In this document: positions 1 through 10,287 of the stretch, in pieces
Layout of the letters: every line of letters starts with the position of its first letter
How positions within the stretch are numbered: position 1 is the stretch's first letter
Assembly: GCA_013420905.1 (NCBI GenBank)
Contig: JAAXNY010000004.1
Span: 2,418,001-2,482,000, forward strand
Direction of reading: 5' to 3'
Length of the DNA stretch: 64,000 nucleotides
Origin: Collybia mongolica
Lineage: Eukaryota; Basidiomycota; Agaricomycetes; Agaricales; Clitocybaceae
Program-made: the position numbers and the translations under genes
The notes under the pieces: generated by a model
Seen by the model: the letters and a program-made list of their open reading frames with translations, nothing else
What the model was told of the DNA's origin: nothing
Databases searched by the model: none

Positions 1-1823
1 CGAATCTTCAGCGCGACCTCGGTGATACTGGGGAAAAGGAAAGGAAATGGAAAGAAGGCGAGGCTAGAGTCAGGCAGATGGAGGAGGAATTAATTGGTCT
101 CCGACGGGTAAGTTATTTTTTTGAATTATGCACGGATAATGCTGGTTCTTATCTTTCTCGCATGCTTAGCGTGCTGAGGAACAAAGCGCAGTCATGCGTG
201 CACTTCAGAAAGAACTGGACGACCTCCGTGAGGTTCGTCAAAGGGAGATGGAGCAAGGGGTCATACGGGCACAAGAAGATGCAGAAGAATCGCGAATACT
301 CCGCGAACGTTGCGAGATACTTGAAGAAGAGAAATTGAATCAGCACTCAGAGGTTTGCTACACGATTTTAGCCTCGGTCCAAAGCTCATCATTCATTGTT
401 TTAGGCTGATCCCGAAATGGTTGACCAATTAAGGGTTGATATGGAAAGTTTACTGGCAGAGCTCCGAGATTTATCTCGTCGCAACGATGAACTCATGACG
501 GCGAAGGATTCTGATCTTATTGTTATCCGTGACCTGGATGGACAGCTCAAAGACTACAGGCGAAAATATGAGCAGGCCAAGACAGAGCTTCGGAATGTCA
601 AGGGTAAAACAAATTCTGAGCTTATGTTTGTTTCAATGTCCTGATACATCTCATACAGCTACGTCGCAACTCTTCCTTCAACCACCAAAATTTGACAAAA
701 GCGACGAACAGCTCCCTGTGTCGTCAGATGGAGGAATCCTTGATATTCATATCACGGCATTCCTATCTGCGATTGATAGTCTTCTCACTGCTGGCCGGAC
801 TAATGCACCGACTCGAGTTCTGACTCCGATGAAAGCTGTCGTTAATGCCGTAATGTTCATCATCGATGACGTTCATGCGTTTGAACATAGACCGACACGA
901 GATCGTGCAGACGTTGATCCTGATGCTCTCCGGTCGTTGCGTGAAAGGGCCGAAGCGACTCTCAGTAACCTTGTTGCCGCTTCCAAAACTCATGCCACAA
1001 GTTCAGGATTATCCCCCGTCAGCCTTTTGGATGCAGCGGCGAGCCACGTCTCTGTTACCATAACAGAACTCGGCAGGACATTGTGCATCAGGAAAGCAAC
1101 TAAGGCTGAGATAGACCAGTTTTCGAACGCACCCCATACGTCTTTCGGTAGTGCAACAAACGGGTTCCCATCATCCTTGCGTTCTGTTGATGAGATAAAA
1201 CTTTCTCACCAAAGGAAGGGGAGCGGCGCTTCTGTTTCTAGTCGAGGGCGATTTTCAGAGTCATCAGGATTGTCGCGTAACCGTCCGTATGAACCTAGGA
1301 GACCACCTTCTGAAAACTCAAGCTCGGAAAAGACTAACTCCCCACCTCCAATATTCGATCAACAAGCAGGCTCTGGAGGTATCCTCAGCGATGATTCTGC
1401 CCAGGCAGATGGATCAGAAGACGCTTGGGCGGAGCTCAAGGTATAGCAATCTTCACTGAGGTTATTTACATTTTTCTAACGCGTCCCCGTTTGCAGCCAT
1501 ATTTGGAAGCTCAAACGGAATCGATCGTCTATGCCATACAAAGTGTTTTATCTGGCGTCCGCAGTCCAACCCCTTCACCCACATTGAATGAAAACCTAAC
1601 GCAAATCATCACAATCGTATCTAGCATCGTCGCTGTATGCAACGACAATCTCCCACCTGTGTCAGCCAAGCAAGGGAATGAAATACTGCGCGAGCTCAGC
1701 GAGCATGCCAACAAACTGAGCGAAGTCCAAGCTTTGCCAGAGGTCACCAAAGAATCCAGGCAGATAATGGCAAAATCGAGCTTTGCAATTGCCAATGGAA
1801 TGAAGGGACTTATGAGGCTATGA
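1..1823 (+). CDS. SPA2: Spa2-like polarisome scaffold, 3' part
   Basis: Partial gene; the 5' end lies outside the window. Five exons join in frame: <1-107, 179-352, 405-603, 659-1440 and 1497-1823 (TGA). The first three encode a charged, Glu/Arg/Leu-rich coiled coil. The fourth encodes a globular C-terminal region (about 659-1100) resembling the C-terminal domain of fungal Spa2/GIT-type proteins, followed by a Ser/Pro-rich linker. The last exon carries the final helical part of that domain. Spa2 is a scaffold at the hyphal tip that gathers formin, Pea2/Bud6 and MAP-kinase components. The diagnostic N-terminal Spa2 homology repeats would lie upstream, so the name rests on the coiled-coil plus C-terminal-domain pattern. 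The gene ends 260 bases from the convergent Dsc3-like gene. Confidence 0.7.
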
Positions 1824-2083
1824 TTTTCGCTACATCCACAATATATATGCCTCCACTTCCTTTACGGTTGGAAAAAACGATCTACTTATGTTCAGGGCTC
1901 TGGCAGTTCCTAATCACTAGAATAAATGTGAATCACTTTGGTGAATAAATCCAATATTTCGCCGGCTGTCCCTTCTAAAAACGTTCGGTCGCCACTGAAT
2001 TCCTACCTTCAAGCACATACTTGATCCTTTCCTATGGTATATGGTTCGCGGGTGGATATCAGATCCTGACCATAGGGTGGGTC

Positions 2084-3207
2084 CTATGATGAATCTAAGA
2101 GGAAACGCCACATCCCAAACAGCAGGTTAACGAGAAATCCGACCACGAGTCCCATTTGCATACGTCGGCTAGATACAAGAATGTTAGCCGTACCCTGGTG
2201 TAATTCAGCCTAACTTACGAGAATATGACATTCCCTGGCGGCTCGTAATCAGTTCCGTCATCCCAGAAGACTGGAGGCTTTGTGTGTCGCATGAAGAAGA
2301 AAGGAATCAGTGGGAAGAAGAAGCCCAGAAGAATTCCTTGAAGGACAGTAGAATTGGAAACCGATGCCTGTGATAAGGAGGCTGTCCCCGCATTGTCAAT
2401 AGAGTCAATCCATTGCTCTTCGAGGGCTCGTGCATGTTCGTCGTCTAGTAAGCGAGTGTATGTCTCATGAATCCTTTGGTCAAAGGTATATGCTGCTCAC
2501 ACTCCTCTTCAGTTTCAAAATCGATGTCCAAGTAATTCGAAGATGACTGGCTGTGAAATTGGCGCCTAAAATTGGCGATATCGGCTTCTGAGAATCCAAC
2601 TGAGGAAAGTCGGTCGAACCCACGCGCAGGGCGCAACTGGGCGGTCTTGCAAGAATGACGCATAATTTATTGTCATGGAATTGCGGATCATAAAGCGCAC
2701 GTACCTGTGTCTTGCCCTCGTCACTTTCTTCTTCTCCGATTTCTAATTTGGGACCGACAGAGCAATGCATCCAGGTCATTGCTGGCGGTGGCGGTGGTGA
2801 TGATGACGCATTCGGAGTCCCTTTATCGTCGTCTGGTGTGGCTCGTTGCTGCCGCTCTTCAAGGGATTTTAGCCATGAATATAGAAAAGTCCCGTTTGTG
2901 AGCAATCGGCCTGAGTATATAAGCCGAAGTCGCTTGTCTCTTAATTGTATCCGTGTATCCCGAATCTGACAGTAAAGGTCACCTAAGCTGCGGGTTGTTC
3001 CAGTATTGATGAACGCACCTTCTTCTTGACGTCTCGAACAGTATCCTGTTGGTCGACAGTAACAACGAGGTCGGGAATGCCATCCGTAAAGCGGATGACG
3101 AGATCGCGAGCCGGGTCTGGAAGGGAATCCTCTACGGGAGCGGCCTCCGAAGACGATGAAAGAAGTTCAACTGCTCGTTGTTTTCCTTTAGCCTTGTCAC
3201 TGAGCAT
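2084..3207 (-). CDS. dsc3: DSC E3 ubiquitin ligase complex subunit 3 (Dsc3-like)
   Basis: Five exons (3019-3207, 2705-2965, 2501-2636, 2219-2444, 2084-2168 on the complement) splice in frame to 298 residues. The N-terminal part (about 30-110) is a ubiquitin-like fold ending in a LIYSGRLL motif, as in the DUF2407 domain. The middle has the family signature RGFDRL followed by a GFSEADI stretch and a LEEQWID motif. The C-terminus has two hydrophobic segments typical of the membrane-anchored DUF2407 C-terminal region. In fission yeast the Dsc complex is a Golgi membrane ligase needed for SREBP cleavage under low oxygen or sterol. All introns are 50-68 bases with GT-AG ends. One donor (2495-2500) uses GTGAGC and the exon around it reads through only by missing that splice. 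The identification rests on domain order and motifs. Confidence 0.82.
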
Positions 3208-3249
3208 TGTAGGGAAGAGTAGAATACGGGACGACTCAACTTAACGTAG

Positions 3250-4030
3250 TCATGATACCACGTGATTGTCATAATTGCAATCCAATCAGGGTCTGTTCGG
3301 TGTCCATCATAGTATAAAGCATTATAATAGCCTTGGACTATATTACTAGACTACTAATAGGCTGTAATTTTACTATTCATACTAGACTATATGGAGACTA
3401 TATAATAAACTACATGCTGGACTTCAAATATCTGATAGGCTGTATAACTAGCAATCTATGGGCAGTCTACTGGCAGAATGGGCTCTCATGTTAAAAAGTG
3501 ATTAAATTTTTTATTTATAATTTATCTAAGTACAAATATTATAAAAAATTATCTTAACAGTGGGGGCAAAGGCCCACAGGGGGGGCACCTGCAGCAATGG
3601 CAAGGGGTTGGTGGTGGTGGCTGGACATGGCACTGTATCCATGGGGTGCTGTCACATGGGTGACAGCCAATGTGACTGGCATTGTAGGCTGTATGCTGCA
3701 CAGAAATGGTAGCAGTGGTTGGGTGTAATGGGCAAGGCATGGTCCAAGCCATTAAATGAGGTGAGACAAAAGTTACAAGGTGAGTGAGAGGGTTTATAAG
3801 CAAAATGAGACCCAAAGCTGGTGTTGATTTGACAAAGTTCTACAAATGCTAACTGGCCACCAGATATGGTTGGATATAAATAAATATGTACAAATAAGAG
3901 TCCATTTGACTATGTTGAAGGTAAATGAGAGTCTGTCAGAGTCCATGTAAAGGTAAGTAAGTACCTAATAGACCATTTCATAGTAATTGACTGTGGTCCA
4001 AGGACCTGACCCTCACATTGGGGCACACTG
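3250..4030. other. AT-rich intergenic repeat block, no gene seen
   Basis: About 800 bases of AT-rich DNA with many short tandem-like words (for example repeated actatat/actagact around 3330-3480) and a G/T-rich stretch near 3570-3760. No open frame with coding character is visible on either strand. It marks the start of the first transposon-derived block. Confidence 0.5.
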
Positions 4031-4039
4031 GTATATGGT

Positions 4040-5830
4040 GGTGGTATGCTAGACTGGTGACTGATCCCTCTATGAGCCAAGCCCTTGATAGAGGGACTGG
4101 AACAACTGAGTCTAAATTGGCAGAGGACTTCCTATGATCAAAAAAGAAAGGCTTAGTAAGGCTTAGTAACATTAGGAATGATCCTATCTACTATATTGAG
4201 TATGGCTCTTTTGGGAATATAGGAAACAGTACATCCATTGAGGCTTATCACGCTGCCTACACTATGGCCAGCTTTTATATTCCAACTCTCCTGGATCAAC
4301 TCAATGCTATTTGATCACTCTTGACACCTGAACTCAGATATCTGTTCACAAGGGTCAACATTCCAACAGCAAAACTTCCAGTGGGTTATCTTGGAATGCT
4401 TGGGGACAATGACTTAACTACTGCCCAATACACATGTCTCTTATCCTGGGTTGTTATAAATGGTGCTTAGGTACCATACAAACTCCAACTTTATGCCTGT
4501 CTAGCAACACATAATTGGTACAATTCTTTGATCAATGCAGGTGCCAGAAGTGGCAAGACACTTCTAATTTCCCTCAACCTTCTTCTTGACAACCTAAAAG
4601 CTGGCCACATTTCCCTAACAATATCAATCACCACTCAAACATCTTCGGATAACAAGTTAGTGGGTTGAAACCATCCTGAGTGAAATTGGATGATTTCATT
4701 CCCCAGGAGAATGACTTCAACATGAAATATAAAATTCCCACTGTTGCAATTAATGAAGACACTCCCTGAGAAGACTCATACTGGAATGTAAGTAACATAT
4801 CATCATGACCCCAATGCTCATATGCCTTGTAACTATACAAGGCCATGTCTATAACCTTGCAAGTCAGAGAGGTGGAATGCCCAAGCACTACTAGACACAT
4901 CATTGCAACTGTTGAACAAATATTTAAAATACCAGAAGGCCATTTCCCTTGGCTTGCCATCCTTATCCATAAAGCATTTTGACCAGCTTGGGGACAACTC
5001 AACAAACTCAAAAACATTCTACCCAATTCAATCCCATGGCAAGTATTCTTGTGACATTTCCACCTTCCAGGGGATTTTCAGATGCTGGTTGCATGTGGTA
5101 ACTAATGTCAGGGGATATTGGAGATGGAGTTCTGCATACAAATCATGTTTTATCAGTCATCAGCTAACACAAAGGGTGAGAATCACATACTGTGTTGGCA
5201 GGCCAGATGGTTTCCTTAGTCCATAAAAATTGGGTTGCCCAGATAGTTGAATATTTTGTCCAGGGTCATAAGGAGATGCTAGGCTCACATTTGAGGGTGT
5301 ATGTGGTGTTGGTAGTTGACATGGTAGAGTTGTAGATTGAAGTGGTGTGAATGGGACATCCATGCAAGGATCTGCACTATAAGATGCACTAAATGTTGAA
5401 AATTTTTCTTCCCAAGGAACCTTGGTCTTTTTTGCTTTTCTGTGCACCTTCCATTGCACTCCTAAGTTTCTGTTTAGGTGTGGGGAGTGCAATTATATGG
5501 TTGGGAAGTGGCTGAGCTTCTTCAGAAGGAATTTGACATGGAAAAAGCCCTGCATAATGTGCTGATACTTATTAAATGTCCTTTAGCCATATATTTTCCA
5601 GCAAAATGAGTTGTATAATGAGAAAACAATAACTAAAATTTTGGGTACTGTGACACATGGAGGTCAATACCAGATTCCTGAAAGGGCCATACTCAGTATA
5701 GTAGATAGGATCATCCCAAACATTAGTAAGCCTTCTTTTTGATCAGCTGCCAATTTACACTCAGTTACACCAGTCCTTATATTGAGGTTTTGGCTCATCA
5801 TATGGGATGGCCACAAGTCTAGTTGTTTGC
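4040..5830. repeat. Degenerate inverted-repeat element remnant
   Basis: The stretch 4040-4205 reappears, inverted and diverged, at about 5680-5830. Both arms share words such as gatcctatctactata (or its complement), the ggcttagtaa word and the taaattggcag word, and both would encode a peptide containing MILSTILSMAL, so the arms once carried coding sequence. Between them, 4190-5230 reads on the plus strand as a protein-like stretch interrupted by stops, including a P-loop-like SGKTLL word at about 4550. I read this as a decayed transposon of unknown family. No target duplication was found. Confidence 0.45.
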
Positions 5831-5879
5831 CTACAGGTAGTGCATTGGCATCATGTGACATGGCAGAGTGGTTACCCTG

Positions 5880-6250
5880 CTGGCAGTGATGTAGTGGTTA
5901 GTGGCCATGAGGAGGGTGGCCCTGCAACATGGCAGTGGTGCATGTGGGTGTATAGTGGTAATGGGTGGGGGGACTGGAGCTATACTACACAGCAGTGGTG
6001 TGACAACAATAGGCAACAGTAGAGGGGGCAGGGATATGGGCACATGGTAGGTGGTTGGTGGTGGATAGGCCAAGTGTTGTGGGCCATGTGCAGCATGTGG
6101 CATGGTGGTGGTATGTAGGAGGGTGATGGGTGTAGGTGTTGGGAGGAAGTGGCAGTAGTGGATGCATGGTAATGGTGGTGATCATTGCCATTGTTGTCAG
6201 TAGTGGTGGGCAGCAGCTGGTGGTAGGGAACAATGGGTTGTTGCAAAGGT
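5880..6250. repeat. GT-rich low-complexity tract
   Basis: The plus strand is dominated by tggt/gtggtg words interspersed with cat and gca. The apparent long frames here, rich in His, Thr and Pro on the minus strand, come from this composition and are not genes. Confidence 0.7.
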
Positions 6251-6409
6251 GCTGTCTACAATTGGATTGCCCCATCTATATAGATACATCAGGAGATACT
6301 ATGGAAATAAGTTGGAAGCCTATATCAGCCCACTAGGGCTGTGCAAATGATATGGATGTAACATGTCAGCAAGGAGTGAACTAGTAGCTGCAAAAGGGGT
6401 AAGAGGTGT

Positions 6410-6730
6410 TGTTAAAGGTGGAAGCCTAGAGCTGGAGTCCTGAGTAAGAAACTGGGGACTCCAGAACAAGCTACTCTATACCTATATACCTGTAGGAACA
6501 ATAGTAGAGTACAATAAACAATGGAACAATAGAACAGTAGAACAATGAAAGAAGTGAAACAATACCAAGCTAAGCTATATATACAGGTCAATTCTAACAG
6601 GTGTGTCACAGGGTTAGGTAGGATTATGCCAAGGTAGTCTTGAGGCATATTGCAGCATATAGATAAGTATATGATAATGCAAAGTATATTTAAGCAACTA
6701 AATGTGGGGCATATATGCACTCCCCTTACA
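6410..6730 (-). repeat. Probable solo LTR
   Basis: Read on the minus strand this 321-base segment begins TGTAAGGGGAGTGCATAT and ends TTTAACA, giving TG...CA ends. It contains a TATA-like tatatatagc and a T-rich tail region, as in retrotransposon LTRs. A related start (TGTAAGGGGAGTGCATATGC) occurs at about 27177. No matching 5-base target duplication was found at its edges, so the boundaries are tentative. Confidence 0.45.
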
Positions 6731-7404
6731 TGCTTCCAACTTGCCTCTGTAGTATTTCTCCAATGTACCTATATAGATGGGGCCACCTAATTGTGATGGC
6801 ACCTTTGCATTAAACTAGGCCTGGATCTCCTTCTTGCAATGAAGCCCACTTAGTCCTTTGGTCCCCCCTTCCCTGTGTGGCTGACCTTGCTGATCATATC
6901 ACTCTCCCCTCTGGACTTTGGTGTGATACAGCCCCTTACAACCATGCAGACCAGGTTTTCAATATAACACAACAAATGTGCCATCACACATGAGCCACCC
7001 CTCTCACCCCAACCCTCTGAATACTAGGTGCTCATTCATCTACTGCTTCTCCACCTCCTCAGCTAAGGTCAATCTCCAAAAAAAAACAAGTTATGTAGCA
7101 ACTCAATTGTAGTGAAGCATCACTTGTGTAATTGCCAACAGATCCCTCAGCATAGTAAGCAATACAAACAACATCTTCAATTGAGGTTGCATTGCCATAC
7201 CTTCCCATCCTGTACAGGGTTAATGCAAATTGTTGTTCAATAATAGTTTGCCCATTATTTAATTGGTTGGTAGGGACTGGGTGGTACAATGACTCACTTG
7301 TAGATGATGTACCTCATGACCCTGAGCCATGTGGCAACAATGTGACTTCAGAGCTATTGTGTAGAATAAATATATGGGATAGAGACCCCTGGCAGAGGAT
7401 CATC

Positions 7405-7500
7405 AGAGTATTATCTTTGGATTCCTCTGCTAGGTAAGTAGATAGCCTGTTACCCAACTTCTAAATATAACTTTGGATTCCTCTGCTAGATTCCATTCTG
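7405..7500 (+). repeat. Short direct duplication
   Basis: The 19-base word ctttggattcctctgctag occurs twice about 55 bases apart, inside the decayed repeat block. It has no visible coding or regulatory meaning. Confidence 0.6.
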
Positions 7501-7559
7501 GCTGATCTCAGGTTAGTGTGACACAATGTAGGGTTGCCCTTACAATGGGAGACTGTAAA

Positions 7560-7925
7560 GTACAGACCATTGCTGACATCTTCCTTGGCCACAATATGGT
7601 TTAACTTCCTTGATCAATTCTACATGATTTTTCAGGGGCAGGAGGGTTTTCTGGCTAATTTTTTTAATTTTTTTCTTTTACTTGCCTTACAGGTCACAAA
7701 AAATATGTAATTTTGATGAATCTTATAAAATATGAGGGAAATCAAAAAATACACCACAAAGACCCTCTCTGGGCTGATATTTGGAGCAACTTTTGTCAGT
7801 AGACCAATCCATTATCTTCAGTTTCTGAGGCACCAGCAATATGGTTCATCAGACGGCATTTTTCTAGGCAGGACAAATAACTATAAACAAATCAAAAATA
7901 ACTGGTGATTGCCCCTCCCCACTGT
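7560..7925 (-). repeat. Dispersed repeat, inverted partner of 29393-29750
   Basis: About 360 bases match the reverse complement of 29393-29750 with moderate divergence. Shared blocks include gacatcttccttggccacaa, tagaccaatccattatctt and the end ATTGCCCCTCCCCACTG. The copy contains a decayed version of the foldback segment described at 29547-29672. Only part of the larger repeat is recognisable here. Confidence 0.75.
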
Positions 7926-8301
7926 TATTGGAGCAACCAACAAGCATGACCCAGGGCCAGACACCTAGGATTCAACTATTGTTTAATAAGAAGATTAATT
8001 GTCTTGAGAGGGGGAGAGGAGACTTAGAATAGGACATCATTGATGTCCGATCATCATGATCAATCGATTCTCTATAAATAACTTGACTCAGGCTACTATT
8101 CCTTCATGACAAACTCTGGATGTCCCGCTGGATGACCTTTATCCAATGTATGACCACCTGATGCACTCGCGGTTCTTCAACTCCACACACCGTGAAAATC
8201 TTGAGCACCCCCTTAAGTATGTCACCGCTGCTGTGATATACACTTTTCAACCCTGCCATAGTACCTCTCACTCCAAATCCGATATTCTCACCACATTGGT
8301 T

Positions 8302-9762
8302 ATGGCTACACAACAGCTCGCGTCATGGGCCGTTGGGCTCCAGTACGCAAATCTTACCGCCCCAGTCATCGCTGCTGCCGTCGCAAGTGTGTACAACTGG
8401 GCTGGATGTGCCATTGGTGGGTACGTCCGGGACGCGCCCACCGTCGCGCTTAACGTCACACAGTTCTTCGGTGGCCCGACTACTTCTAGTATTTTTGGCG
8501 CTGCAGGTACCTCCCTCCAAACCGACGCCCAAATTGCTGCCCTTGTAAACGGGATAGCAAGCCATATAGATGATTATGACGACACGCACCTAGAGACGAT
8601 CATCCACCCCGCGGGGCCAGTGGCATCAGCCCTATTTGCATTTACCGAATGGAAAGCACCCATCTCCGGGCAGGACTTCCTTACCGCCTTCGTCGCTGGT
8701 GTGGAAGCCGAGTGCAAGCTGGGCCTTTCTGTCTATCCTCAGCATTATGATATTGGATGGCACATTACCAGCACAACCGGCTCAGTAGGCGCTGCCGTCG
8801 CCGTGGGGAAGCTGCTCAGCCTCGACGTCCCCACTATGCAGCAGGCCATTGGTATCGCCTGTACACAAGTCGTTGGGATGCAAGAGTTCTTCGGGAGCGA
8901 TACCAAAAGTTTCCATGTTGGGCGTGCAGCGCAGGGGGGGATGTTGGCGGCTCTTCTAGCAAGCCAGGGGTATACGAGCAGCTTACAAGGATTAGAAGCG
9001 AAGTTTGGTTGGGCACATGTCGTCAGTACGCGGGAGAATATGACGGCAGAGTTCGACACACTTGGCAAGGTGTGGGAGGTGCAGAAGAATACTTTTAAAC
9101 CCTTCCCATGCGGGATTGTCATCCATCCTACCATCGATGCTTCAATTCAACTGCGAACGAAGGCTCTCGGAATGGGACTGGATATTTCGGACATAACGAG
9201 CGTGGTAGCGAGGGTTAACCCCGAGGTGTTGATCTTGACGGGAAAGATGAACCCTCAAACTGGACTGGAGGGCAAGTTTAGTGCTTATCATGCTACAGCT
9301 GTCGCGTTACTCTTCGGGAAAGCAACACCCACGGAATTCACCGATCCGGTTGTCCTAAACTCAACCGTGGTTGCTTTGCGGAAGCTGATCACTACGACTT
9401 CCGACGCCAGTGTACGTAAAGACGAGGCCTATGTTTCTGCCTTGTTCAAAGACGGCACAAACGTTACGCAGCACGTTGAGCATGCTATTGGATCGCTCGA
9501 CAATCCTCTATCTGATGCACAGCTCAAAGCGAAATTCATTGACCAGGTAGCATTGGTGTTGGGTGACGATGGAGCGCAGAAGGCGTTTGATGCATTTACG
9601 AGCATCGGAAATATGAGTGACGTGGGGAAAATTGCGCAATCATTTCGCGGTTCGAACGCGCCGGCCAGCAGCCTCGCGAGTAGTGGTGACGGTGACAGTG
9701 TGGGGAATTTGGTCATCAGCACACTGGCTGTTCTTTTCGTTGGGGCTTTGGAGTGGGTTTAG
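8302..9762 (+). CDS. MmgE/PrpD family protein (cis-aconitate decarboxylase-like)
   Basis: A single uninterrupted exon of 486 residues starting at MATQQL; the open frame extends further upstream, but that part has no family similarity. The protein follows the MmgE/PrpD pattern: a helical lid domain with HIDDYDDTHLETIIHP (about residues 85-100), then a GWHIT motif, then DTKSFHVGRAAQ with the conserved lysine, then a C-terminal domain with KPFPCG. These correspond to active-site positions of cis-aconitate decarboxylase and 2-methylcitrate dehydratase, so substrate choice between the two cannot be settled by reading. After a Ser/Gly-rich spacer the protein ends in a hydrophobic stretch of about 18 residues, unusual for this soluble family and possibly a membrane tail. 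The gene lacks introns, unlike its neighbours, and sits directly beside repeat DNA, so recent arrival is possible but unproven. Confidence 0.85.
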   Translation: MATQQLASWAVGLQYANLTAPVIAAAVASVYNWAGCAIGGYVRDAPTVALNVTQFFGGPTTSSIFGAAGTSLQTDAQIAALVNGIASHIDDYDDTHLETIIHPAGPVASALFAFTEWKAPISGQDFLTAFVAGVEAECKLGLSVYPQHYDIGWHITSTTGSVGAAVAVGKLLSLDVPTMQQAIGIACTQVVGMQEFFGSDTKSFHVGRAAQGGMLAALLASQGYTSSLQGLEAKFGWAHVVSTRENMTAEFDTLGKVWEVQKNTFKPFPCGIVIHPTIDASIQLRTKALGMGLDISDITSVVARVNPEVLILTGKMNPQTGLEGKFSAYHATAVALLFGKATPTEFTDPVVLNSTVVALRKLITTTSDASVRKDEAYVSALFKDGTNVTQHVEHAIGSLDNPLSDAQLKAKFIDQVALVLGDDGAQKAFDAFTSIGNMSDVGKIAQSFRGSNAPASSLASSGDGDSVGNLVISTLAVLFVGALEWV

Positions 9763-10287
9763 TCATGACCATAGTGATCTAATTAGTCTTCAGAAATAAA
9801 CCAAATGTGCAAATGATGAAACAACAGCTATTGCCCGAATACACGGAAGGAGATGATATATTTTCATTGGATAATGGACACTTCGTAGGACTCTCACCAT
9901 GTTATCAATACTCCTGATCGTCTTGACCTCTCCTTGATGGTGGAATGTTCTGCCAAAAGGTGTACGGGGCACCGCGCCGTCAAAGTGATACTAGTACTGG
10001 GCCCAGATGTCATACGCGCTGGTTTTGGTTGCAAAAATGTATTAAGTTTGAACATTTGCACGATTGTTGCTCATCTTCGTTCTACCCTGATCGACATGCC
10101 CCGCTATTTTGTCTATGCCGATTCTACCTGCCATGAATGTCGTAGAGTTACCCTTGCAAATGTCGACAATTCGATGATATTCCTATTCCACTAAGGAACA
10201 CCTTTTTAGGTACAACATAACTGGAGTGAGGTCGTGAGCAGTTTTTCGTGAAATGTAACGAGAAAGACCTCTCACTGATAAGTAAAA
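9763..10287. other. Intergenic, no gene seen
   Basis: Between two convergent genes. Short frames only, none with recognisable domains; presumably holds both 3' untranslated regions and terminators. Confidence 0.5.

Noticed and set aside
5831..6275. Several His/Thr/Pro-rich minus-strand frames
   Set aside because: They overlap in all frames and follow from the tggt-rich composition; no gene.
8146..8301. Upstream in-frame extension of the PrpD-like gene
   Set aside because: No family similarity before MATQQL, and the sequence looks like repeat-derived leader; the downstream ATG fits the family start.
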